A DNA stretch of 64,000 nt, from the NCBI RefSeq assembly GCF_000422505.1, contig NZ_KE383865.1, positions 282,726 through 346,725 on the forward strand, read 5' to 3'. Position numbers and translations under genes: made by a program. The notes under the pieces are model-generated. The model did not search any database, was not told the DNA's origin, and saw only the letters and a program-made list of their open reading frames with translations. This document shows, in pieces, positions 57,335-64,000 of the stretch; position 1 is the first letter of the stretch; every line of letters begins with the position of its first letter. Origin of the DNA: Paenibacillus pinihumi DSM 23905 = JCM 16419. Lineage in GTDB: Bacteria; Bacillota; Bacilli; Paenibacillales; Paenibacillaceae.

Positions 57335-58152
57335 ATTCTTTGCTGCATGTAGCGGCAAGAGAGATGAAAATCGGATTTCGAAATCCGTGGGCCTACTCGT
57401 TTATGGCTCTGTTCACACTCTTTATGCTAAGCCTGCTGCTCATTAATGCTCAAGGATATGTGAAAGGATATTCCGGTGTTAGTGGTACGATGCTGAATCT
57501 CGTGCTCTATTTATTGCCGCTGATGACGCTAATGCTCGGCTCCTTTTCCTTGACCAGTGAAAAGGAGGAGGGCAACTGGGAGCTGTTGTCGACTTATCCG
57601 CTGGGCACAGGCGCATTTCTGACCGGCAAATATATCGGACTGGCTGTCGTGCTTCTGGCGATTGTAGCTCTTGGCTTCGGGGTGTCCGGCACAGCCGGCT
57701 GGTTGCTCGGAGAAGGCTTTGAATTTTTAACCTATATACGTCTGTTGATCTTCTCCGTCTGTCTGTCGTTGTTATTTCTGGGCATTGCCATGCTGGTCGG
57801 AACGGCGGCCCGCAACCGCTGGCAGGCGCTGACGATGGCGGTGTCGCTCTGGTTTTTTGCTATTATTGCCTGGCCTCCAATTCTGATTGCAACGCTTGGC
57901 ATGCTGCCTTACGGGTGGATTAAGCCTGCTGTTACCGCTTTGACATTTTTGAATCCGGCGGAGCTGACACGGTTGTTCACTGTGGTCAAGCTCGGCGGAG
58001 GGTCTACGCTTGGACCGGAATATTACGATTGGATCATCTGGATACGCGGTCCATGGGGAACACCTGTATTTTTGGCTATCGCCCTGGTATGGGTTGGCAT
58101 TGCTTTGGCAATTGCTTATCTGATGTGGGAACGGGGGAGAGGACGTGACTGA
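57331..58152 (+). CDS. nosY: NosY-like ABC permease
   Basis: The product has 273 residues, about six transmembrane segments (YSFMALFTLFMLSLLLINAQ, YLLPLMTLMLGSFSLTSEKE, LLSTYPLGTGAFLTGKYIGL). The pattern of LMTLMLGSFSLTSEKEEGNW and LNPAELTRLF matches NosY. It pairs with NosF for export of a sulphur species to the copper site in the classical system. Overlaps neighbours. Confidence 0.87.
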   Translation: MNSLLHVAAREMKIGFRNPWAYSFMALFTLFMLSLLLINAQGYVKGYSGVSGTMLNLVLYLLPLMTLMLGSFSLTSEKEEGNWELLSTYPLGTGAFLTGKYIGLAVVLLAIVALGFGVSGTAGWLLGEGFEFLTYIRLLIFSVCLSLLFLGIAMLVGTAARNRWQALTMAVSLWFFAIIAWPPILIATLGMLPYGWIKPAVTALTFLNPAELTRLFTVVKLGGGSTLGPEYYDWIIWIRGPWGTPVFLAIALVWVGIALAIAYLMWERGRGRD

Positions 58153-58885
58153 CCCGTTGGTTCGTTTTGAAGCTGTCCATAAGGTCTTTAAAGGAAAAAC
58201 CGTCATTGGCGAGGTGCATTTGCAAGCGGGGCGGGGCGAGGTTGTGGCTTTATGCGGCGGGAATGGCGCGGGCAAAAGCACCCTGATCCGCATGCTTGCG
58301 GGCATCTTGCGCCCGACCCGGGGAACGATCACCGTAGACGGATTGCGGTGGGAGGATGACCGGAAGCGCTATGCTCAGCAAATTGGCTATATGCCGGATG
58401 ATTACCGCTTTAGCGCGGGGCTTACAGCGTTGGAGACGATGCTGTTCTGGGCCAGACTGCGCGGGCTGGGCAAGAAAGAGGCGCGGGAACTGCTGGCCCG
58501 TGTCGGGCTTGAAGATACCGGAACGAAGCCTGTAGCTTCCTTCTCCAAAGGCATGCGGCAGCGGGTATTATTTGCCCAGGTGCTGCTGGCAAAGCCGCCG
58601 CTGATTGTAATGGATGAGCCGACGAACGGCCTTGATCCGTTTTGGATGGAAAGCTTTGTACAACATGTCAGGCAGGCTGCTGCCAGCGGTCAAACGGTGT
58701 TGTTCTCAACCCATCAGCTTGAGATTGCCGAAGCGCTGGCTGACCGTCTGGTGTTTCTGCGCGATGGGCATGTCGTGCTCAACAGCACCCGGGACGAGCT
58801 GTGTGATCAGCAGGGCACTGCCAGCCTGCGCGGCCAATTTGGTGACCTGTTCGGGATTCCCGGAATGATGAACAGTAAGGTGTAG
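58145..58885 (+). CDS. nosF: NosF-like ABC ATP-binding protein
   Basis: The product has 246 residues. Walker A CGGNGAGKSTLIRML, signature SFSKGMRQRVLFAQVLL, Walker B LIVMDEPTNGLDP. It energises the NosY-like permease. Begins within the nosY 3' end (8-nt overlap). Confidence 0.9.
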   Translation: MTDPLVRFEAVHKVFKGKTVIGEVHLQAGRGEVVALCGGNGAGKSTLIRMLAGILRPTRGTITVDGLRWEDDRKRYAQQIGYMPDDYRFSAGLTALETMLFWARLRGLGKKEARELLARVGLEDTGTKPVASFSKGMRQRVLFAQVLLAKPPLIVMDEPTNGLDPFWMESFVQHVRQAAASGQTVLFSTHQLEIAEALADRLVFLRDGHVVLNSTRDELCDQQGTASLRGQFGDLFGIPGMMNSKV

Positions 58886-58953
58886 CGGTGCGTTTGCATT
58901 AGCAGCGCTTAAAAAGGAGCAGGCGAACAAGCTTGTAAAGCGGGAGGGCGATG

Positions 58954-59478
58954 ATGAAAATGTTCGTTCGGATGAGGTGGTTGCAGGTTGTATTACTGCT
59001 TGCATTGGCGGCAGGAGTCGTCTACGCAGTGGCACAAACCGGATTTGAGCCGCGCTCCCGTGCGCTGCCTGGAGATGCGGCTCCACCTTTTGAGCTGACG
59101 GATTTATCCGGAGACAAGTTGAAGTTATCGGATCTCAAGGGGCAGGGCGTGCTCCTGAACTTTTGGGCATCCTGGTGCAATCCTTGCGTCAATGAATTGC
59201 CTTTGCTGAACGAAGCGTATAAGCTGACAGGTGTGCCAGTACTCGCTATTAATGTAGGTGAGAAGGAAGAAGCAGTCCGTAAATTTGCCGAACGGTATGA
59301 GCTGGCGTTCCCGGTACTGCTGGATCGGGAGATGAAGATCAAGCAGCAGTACCGGGTTGCCGGAATGCCGCTCACGCTGCTTGTCGATGCGCAGGGCAAG
59401 CTGGTCGCGAGGCATGAGGGCGAATTGACGGAAATGTCCGAGATCATCGGGATGATGGAGCAGATTAAACAGAAATAA
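58954..59478 (+). CDS. Thioredoxin-like (TlpA/ResA) protein
   Basis: The product has 174 residues from ATG 58954 (GGGAGGGCG six bases upstream). A signal anchor (WLQVVLLLALAAGVVYAVAQ) then a TlpA fold with active site FWASWCNPCVNELPLL and the cis-Pro VAGMPLTLLV. It reduces disulphides or copper-site cysteines on the outer face of the membrane. End of the nos-like operon; a role in keeping the NosL/target thiols reduced is inferred. Confidence 0.87.
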   Translation: MKMFVRMRWLQVVLLLALAAGVVYAVAQTGFEPRSRALPGDAAPPFELTDLSGDKLKLSDLKGQGVLLNFWASWCNPCVNELPLLNEAYKLTGVPVLAINVGEKEEAVRKFAERYELAFPVLLDREMKIKQQYRVAGMPLTLLVDAQGKLVARHEGELTEMSEIIGMMEQIKQK

Positions 59479-59511
59479 CAGGTATTATACACTTGAGAGG
59501 GCAGGCCTCTT

Positions 59512-60474
59512 CTATATGATGGAACGGTTCTGAATCTCCCGTATTGTAGCCGCAATTCCTTTCTCAAAGGGAGTTGCAACAATAGGGCCGATCTGGCTGG
59601 TGTACTTTTCTCGGCTCAGCGTCAGCGGCTCCTCGGTCAGATACAGCATTTCCACGATTTCTTTTATGACAGGCACGGCTATTCCCAGCAGGGACAGCCC
59701 TGTTTTTTTCAACGGAATGACAGGTTTGGATTTGCCGCTGGCGGCTTGGGCAATACGTACGATTTCACGGCCGGAAATTTGTCCCGCCCCTGGAATATTC
59801 CAGTTTTGGCCGTATGCAAAGTCTGCCTGGGCGAGTTTGACGATCATGGCGGCAGCGTCCGGCAAGTAGACATATTCACGCGGCACTTTCATGTTGCCGA
59901 CAAAGAAAGTCATTTTCCCGGCTGCAATCGCTTCAAGCGTGGAACCCAGATAGGACGCTTCATTGGCTGTAGGGCCGTAATAGTCCGGAAGACGGACAAT
60001 CATCACCTCTGTATTGCTCCAGCGGCTGCTGAAGAGCATATGTTCAAAGGCAAGCCGGACTTTGCCTTTTCTCGTATGCGGCTGCTTGGGATGCTCCTCG
60101 GTTACCAGATCCGCTTGTCTTCTGCCGTACGGATAGATGCCGTCCACAGCGACTACCTTGACTGCCAGACGATTTGCCGCTTCCATGATAGACTCGCCCA
60201 GTGGAATCAGCTTCGCTTCCATCTCATAATAGGGTACATTTGCACAGTGGAAGAGCACATCCGCTCCGCCAGCTTGGGCAATAATTTGCTCCGGCTTCCA
60301 GGCATCCCCGACAGCCAGTGTCAAATGATCAGGATTGCCGAGCTTGCGGGCGATCCGCTCCAGCTTCTCACGAGAACGTCCAAATGCAATTACTGGTTTC
60401 CCCTGTCTGACCAGTTCTTCGGTGATGGCTGCACCTGTGCCGCCTGTCGCTCCAACAACCATTGCTTTTTTCAT
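59512..60474 (-). CDS. SDR-family NAD(P)-dependent epimerase/dehydratase-like
   Basis: The product has 320 residues from ATG 60474, about nine bases after GAGGG; ATG 60483 abuts that site. N-terminal nucleotide fold (AMVVGATGGTGAAITEELVR), extended SDR pattern with no clear YxxxK. KVVAVDGIYPYGR and EVMIVRLPDYYGPTA follow extended-SDR sugar-modifying enzymes. Substrate unknown. Transcribed towards the nos-like operon. Confidence 0.75.
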   Translation of the reverse strand: MKKAMVVGATGGTGAAITEELVRQGKPVIAFGRSREKLERIARKLGNPDHLTLAVGDAWKPEQIIAQAGGADVLFHCANVPYYEMEAKLIPLGESIMEAANRLAVKVVAVDGIYPYGRRQADLVTEEHPKQPHTRKGKVRLAFEHMLFSSRWSNTEVMIVRLPDYYGPTANEASYLGSTLEAIAAGKMTFFVGNMKVPREYVYLPDAAAMIVKLAQADFAYGQNWNIPGAGQISGREIVRIAQAASGKSKPVIPLKKTGLSLLGIAVPVIKEIVEMLYLTEEPLTLSREKYTSQIGPIVATPFEKGIAATIREIQNRSII

Positions 60475-60499
60475 GGAAATCATCCCTCGCTTATAATTT

Positions 60500-60561
60500 G
60501 TTATTGATCAATTACTAATATTATTTTTATCTTAGCAATTAGATAGTGATTAGTCAATAAC
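60500..60561. promoter_or_regulatory. Inverted repeats in the promoter region of the SDR gene
   Basis: GTTATTGA (60500-60507) is complemented by TCAATAAC at 60554-60561, and a palindrome ATTGATCAAT lies at 60503-60512. Such ATTG(N)CAAT sites are typical of MarR-type regulators. No regulator gene is adjacent, so it is only suggestive. Confidence 0.4.
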
Positions 60562-60737
60562 AAGCTTAAAAAAGAAGAGGAGAACGTTACACGGCTCCTC
60601 AGCATTTTCTCAGCTCAAGCATAGATGGTATGATTTTACTGTTGAAAATTAAATTAAATTAAATTTGGGACCTCATTTATGATAGATATATATGAAACAT
60701 GGCATCAAGTTAATTAACGGGGGAAGGAGGGAAAGAT

Positions 60738-61556
60738 TTGAATACGGATTCACAAGTTATAAAGTATGCTCCCTATAACACAAACGAAAGGTTGCCGAAC
60801 GGCAACAAATCTGCTTCAGTTAAGAGCTTTTCGTTGAACCCGCAAAAAGACGCTGACCGCGAACTGGTGGAGCGGGCACGCCAAGGAGACCGTGAAGCTT
60901 TCAATGAGCTTGTCCGTTCGCATCGGGCACAGGCCTATGGCTGGGCAAACCGGATTGCTAGAGATGCCCATTTGGCGGAGGATATTGTTCAGGATGCCTT
61001 GATCCGGGCCTTTTTGCACCTGGGGAGTCTGGTCGATACATCCCGTTTTCTGCCTTGGTTGCAGCGCATTATTCGCAATCAGGCGTACATGAAGCTGCGT
61101 CGCGGCGGCCAATTTGGCAAAGAGCAGCCGTTCGCAGGTATTGCTGCAAGTGCTGCTGAGAGGGGGCATCTCTGGCATGATAATGCCATGGATTGGGGGG
61201 ACATCGACCGCGTTTTGTTCCGGTTGTCCCGTTCTGCTGCAGAAGAGGCCAGACAAGGAGCTGATCCTGCAAAAGGGCTTCTAAGGTATGAACTTCTGGA
61301 CAACTTACGGATGCTCATGAACAGCTTGAGCAAGCGGGAGCGGCAAATTTTCGAAGCCCATTTCTTCGGGGAGTTGTCCCCTGTGGAAATTGCCGAGTTA
61401 TTCCAGACAACGACTGCCAATGTATACAATCTGATCTCCCGGTCCCGCGCCAAGGTGCAAAAGGAGCGTATACGCGCCGGCATCCGCATCTATGTTCAGC
61501 ACCGTAAGGAGTCAGGCAGTAAGCGGGTTCATATTTTGCGCGTTCCAGATTTGTAA
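60738..61556 (+). CDS. ECF-type sigma factor
   Basis: The product has 272 residues from TTG 60738 (GGGAAGGAGGGAAAGAT). Region 2 (ELVERARQGDREAFNELVRS, WANRIARDAHLAEDIVQDAL, IRAFLHLG) and region 4 HTH (SLSKRERQIFEAHFFGELSP, VEIAELFQTTTANVYNLISR) are clear; a ~30-residue N-terminal extension is unusual for this class. No anti-sigma gene is seen beside it; the BtrH-like gene follows in the same direction. Confidence 0.88.
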   Translation: MNTDSQVIKYAPYNTNERLPNGNKSASVKSFSLNPQKDADRELVERARQGDREAFNELVRSHRAQAYGWANRIARDAHLAEDIVQDALIRAFLHLGSLVDTSRFLPWLQRIIRNQAYMKLRRGGQFGKEQPFAGIAASAAERGHLWHDNAMDWGDIDRVLFRLSRSAAEEARQGADPAKGLLRYELLDNLRMLMNSLSKRERQIFEAHFFGELSPVEIAELFQTTTANVYNLISRSRAKVQKERIRAGIRIYVQHRKESGSKRVHILRVPDL

Positions 61557-61626
61557 AATGAGAGTGCAGAATTGAAGCATGCCCCACCCTTCCCTTAATA
61601 CCATTCTAAATTCGGAGGCCAGGTAT

Positions 61627-62628
61627 ATGAGCGAAAGAGAACAGAAAGACTGGACCAAGACATGGACGTCAGCTGCCGCAGCCGTTCATGGTGCAGTCAG
61701 CTATACGGACAAGAAGCACCTTTCACTGGTAGATGTCATGGGAATTACGGGACATGCGTTCCGCATTAATATTGATCCCGAACATATTGATATAGCAGGG
61801 CCTACAATGTTCCCCGGCGGTTATTTGTTGAGGCGAAATTTCTGTAATCTGGGGTTTATCAGTAATCTGTCGGATACGGAAAAGCCGTTTACGCCAGATA
61901 AGGTCCAAAAGGTGATGGCGCTCATTCAGAATTCAATCGATAAAGGAATTCCTGCTCTCACATTTGATTTATTTACCCCTGAATTTGGACTAATATACGG
62001 ATACGATGATGATCAGCAAATTTTTTATGCCAAGGATGTCTCCCGTGACGGCACAGTTCCGTATACAGAATTCGTGGAGAAACGGGACATGCTCTGGGTA
62101 ACTACGATTAGCGAGAGTTTGCCGCATTCTAAATATGAAACACTCCGCATGGCGCTCGATATGATTGTTGAACATTCCAGAGGGAGAGAATGGCAACATG
62201 TTTTTGAAGGGAAATATAGCATCGGATTGGCGGGCTATGACGCCTGGAGATCCTGCATGGAGAGGAGGGGGGCTGATCCTTTCGGCAATGCGTATAACAT
62301 CGCTGTTGTCAGTGATGCACGGGAGTATGCGGAGCGGTTTTTGCAAGAGCTTGCGATTCATTGGAATGGAGAAAATATCGTAGAAAGGACCGTGCGCAAG
62401 CTGTCTTCGGAGGCTGCTGTACATTATGGAAAAGCGGCAGCCGCATTGGTTGAGATGCGAGAGATGTTTCCGTTTCCCCAGGGCGGACAGCCGGACGACC
62501 CGAATATAGCTGATCGTGCCGCAGAGCTATTGCGCAATGCGAAGGATGCTGAAGTGAAGGGCATTGAAGTTTTGGAAAGACTCCTTGATTTTATGAAGGC
62601 GTATTGGTCGGAACAATGGATTAACTGA
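61627..62628 (+). CDS. BtrH-like N-terminal domain protein
   Basis: The product has 333 residues from ATG 61627 (GGAGGCCAGGTAT); the upstream ATG 61579 lacks a site. Residues ~20-200 (FDLFTPEFGLIYGYDDDQQI, YIG-like turn) resemble the cysteine-protease-like N-terminal domain of butirosin BtrH, seen in Paenibacillus proteins paired with ECF sigma genes. The catalytic Cys expected near the start is not certain. Function unknown. Confidence 0.6.
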   Translation: MSEREQKDWTKTWTSAAAAVHGAVSYTDKKHLSLVDVMGITGHAFRINIDPEHIDIAGPTMFPGGYLLRRNFCNLGFISNLSDTEKPFTPDKVQKVMALIQNSIDKGIPALTFDLFTPEFGLIYGYDDDQQIFYAKDVSRDGTVPYTEFVEKRDMLWVTTISESLPHSKYETLRMALDMIVEHSRGREWQHVFEGKYSIGLAGYDAWRSCMERRGADPFGNAYNIAVVSDAREYAERFLQELAIHWNGENIVERTVRKLSSEAAVHYGKAAAALVEMREMFPFPQGGQPDDPNIADRAAELLRNAKDAEVKGIEVLERLLDFMKAYWSEQWIN

Positions 62629-62693
62629 ATCAATTGCAAGCAGAGGACGAATCATCTGGGTTGTTTTCCCCGCCCATCAGCTCTTTTGTAATG

Positions 62694-62716
62694 AAGGAGA
62701 CGCAGGCCGTCTCCTT
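62694..62716. terminator. Stem-loop downstream of the BtrH-like gene
   Basis: AAGGAGACG and CGTCTCCTT form a nine-bp perfect stem around CAGGC. A clean T run is absent, so termination may be weak. Confidence 0.55.
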
Positions 62717-62894
62717 ATGACCCTTTCATTCAAACCGTTTGCTGCTTATGATACCGGAATCCGCTGGCCGGTTCTTCATAGACCGATTTCTCTTGAATCG
62801 TCCGGGAAGGGTGACAGCCATGAAAGTTTGGAAGAGCATTCTCAAACCAGAAGTCCGGCAAAACATGATACAATTCATTAAGAGGTGATGAGCG

Positions 62895-64000
62895 GTGGAA
62901 GACCGGTATCATGAAAAAGAACATGCGCGTGAAGCACCGGGCATCATTGTCTGCAGGAGAGCAGAGTGCTACGACCCGTTCCAGCGGAAGGGCAAGCGGA
63001 TGCTGTTCACCAGCCATACGATACTGGCTGTTAGCGCAGGGGCAGGGGTTATCCGTGTAGGCATGAACAGACTGGAAGTAACTGTCGGCTGGTTCCTGCT
63101 GCTTCCTCCCGGAAGCGGCTTGGAGCTGGAGCAGGTTGGAACGGGGATGAAGCTGGAATGGTATGTGTTTTCCTTTGATCTGCAGGCTGTACAAGGCGAA
63201 AATGAAGCTCAGCTATACTGGCCAGCCTGCGCCTTCCGCAGTACGGAGGAATTCCTTCAGCGCCCGGTATCCGAACTGTGCATGCAGTGGCCGCGCCGGC
63301 ATGAGGGTCTTGCCGGGGAGCTGAGATTTCAGGGAACCTTTAACCTGTGGCTTGCTGATCTATGGACATATATGAACAACGATGAGTTCAAGCAGATAGA
63401 ATGGATACAGCTTGAATCGGATCTGGATCGCGTAACAGCGTATATCCATAAGCATTATGAGCAAAAAATTACCCGTCAGGATGGCGTACACCTGTCCGGA
63501 TTGAGTGCACGAACCTTTACAAGCAAATTCAAACAGCGCAATCATGTCACCTTCAATGAATACGTCAACCGTGTGCGGATGAACAAGGCGATTGAAAAGC
63601 TGCTGCTAACCTCCTCCCCGTTAAGCGAGATCGCCAGGCAGGTGGGGTATGCAGATGAATTTTATTTAAGCCGGAAGTTTAAGCAGGCGACAGGCTTATC
63701 TCCTACTGCCTATGTCAGGAAGCCAAAGCGTTATGCTTCGCTGGATCATGCTTATACGATTGATTTGCTGACACTGGGGGTAATGCCTTGTGCAGCTGTG
63801 ACAAACGAATGGGTCAGCACCCGTTTTAATCTGCCGCGCCGCGCAGATGTGTGCGAGCAGTTGTCTTGGTCCATCAAGCACGAACATCAGCTTAATGTGC
63901 TGCGAACCGTCCAGCCGGATGTCATTATTGCCCCGGCAATGGGAATTATGGAACGGGATGATTTACAGCGCATTGCCCCTGTGATTGAGCTGCCCTGGCA
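62895..64000 (+). CDS. AraC-family regulator with siderophore-binding-like domain (Btr-like), partial
   Basis: The frame runs from GTG 62895 (AGAGGTGATGAGCG) to the right edge with no stop, ~368 residues visible. Residues ~1-160 are an AraC-type cupin-like sensor (ILAVSAGAGVIRVGMNRLEV, GWFLLLPPGSGLEL). Residues ~170-270 hold two HTHs (ITRQDGVHLSGLSARTFTSK, SPLSEIARQVGYADEFYLSR). From ~275 a FhuD/TroA-like binding domain begins (LDHAYTIDLLTLGVMPCAAV, LRTVQPDVIIAPA). This is the layout of Btr, which activates bacillibactin uptake in B. subtilis; an iron-siderophore operon probably follows outside the window. Confidence 0.85.
   Translation, partial: MEDRYHEKEHAREAPGIIVCRRAECYDPFQRKGKRMLFTSHTILAVSAGAGVIRVGMNRLEVTVGWFLLLPPGSGLELEQVGTGMKLEWYVFSFDLQAVQGENEAQLYWPACAFRSTEEFLQRPVSELCMQWPRRHEGLAGELRFQGTFNLWLADLWTYMNNDEFKQIEWIQLESDLDRVTAYIHKHYEQKITRQDGVHLSGLSARTFTSKFKQRNHVTFNEYVNRVRMNKAIEKLLLTSSPLSEIARQVGYADEFYLSRKFKQATGLSPTAYVRKPKRYASLDHAYTIDLLTLGVMPCAAVTNEWVSTRFNLPRRADVCEQLSWSIKHEHQLNVLRTVQPDVIIAPAMGIMERDDLQRIAPVIELPW

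Noticed and set aside
59746-60507. 253-codon open frame on + opposite the SDR-family gene.
   Set aside because: No start signal and no domain; the minus-strand gene explains the open reading.
60641-60668. AAATT tandem repeats upstream of the ECF sigma gene.
   Set aside because: Short low-complexity A+T sequence with no binding-site symmetry; likely promoter-region composition only.
62820-62888. 22-codon frame (MKVWKSILKPEVRQ...) just before the Btr-like gene.
   Set aside because: It has a fair ribosome site, but is short and has no attenuator structure around it; a chance frame cannot be excluded.

Overview
The window reads as a low-to-mid GC Firmicute, most likely Paenibacillus. The support is the phage gene repertoire (XhlA-type lysis protein, amidase with an SLH-like tail, DUF7667-type, YopX and Phage_ABA_S-like proteins), the YesM/YesN-style two-component pair beside a solute-binding ABC transporter, the AraC regulator fused to a siderophore-binding-like domain, strong AGGAGG ribosome sites and frequent TTG/GTG starts. 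Species cannot be assigned from the sequence alone.

Positions 1 to about 39.99 kb are the right part of a prophage. From left to right it holds the tail end of the structural genes and a 1315-residue tail fibre (1-4.9 kb); a lysis cassette of XhlA, amidase and LLH holin (5.0-6.35 kb); a mixed-strand accessory and lysogeny region (6.4-18 kb); a recombination and replication block (19.7-27.2 kb) with RecT, a PDDEXK exonuclease-like protein, SSB, an O-like initiator carrying iterons, a G39P-like loader, a DnaB-like helicase and a RuvC-like resolvase; a DNA-modification segment (28.2-30.8 kb); and a train of short, overlapping early genes (30.9-39 kb) ending in a sigma-like late regulator. The lysogeny region contains a serine-proteinase pair, a KfrA-like protein with four phased operators, a three-gene Agr-like signalling module, a CI/Cro-type divergent switch with five operators, a Bro-N/KilAC antirepressor and an orphan PemK/MazF toxin. 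No integrase is visible. The right edge abuts a 22-nt fragment of the 5' end of a tRNA-Ala gene whose own promoter is still present, which I read as the prophage-host junction.

From 40.4 kb onward the DNA looks like ordinary chromosome: an ABC importer for an iron-like or small anionic substrate with its YesM/YesN-type sensor and regulator (40.4-46.9 kb, preceded by a cre-like box); a NERD-domain UvrD-type helicase (47.8-49.8 kb); a DrrAB-type ABC exporter next to an OmpR-family two-component system; a FAD-dependent amino-acid oxidase-like enzyme; a nos-type accessory operon (FixH/YtkA-like lipoprotein, NosD, NosL, NosY, NosF, thioredoxin-like protein) without nosZ in the window; an SDR-family protein; an ECF sigma factor with a BtrH-like neighbour; and a Btr-like AraC regulator running off the right end.

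The points most worth a second look are (a) a prophage Agr-like cassette made of an AgrC-sensor-like membrane protein without a kinase, an AgrD-like peptide whose predicted ring is Ser-Trp-Val-Phe-Val, and a LytTR protein without a receiver domain; (b) about 890 bp in which a C-terminally incomplete cytosine-5 methyltransferase and a second phage-type protein with repeated WPTP motifs are read from the same DNA in two frames; (c) a second methyltransferase broken exactly at a run of nine G residues, so one G fewer would restore it; and (d) replication iterons written into the initiator gene as a repeated protein motif.
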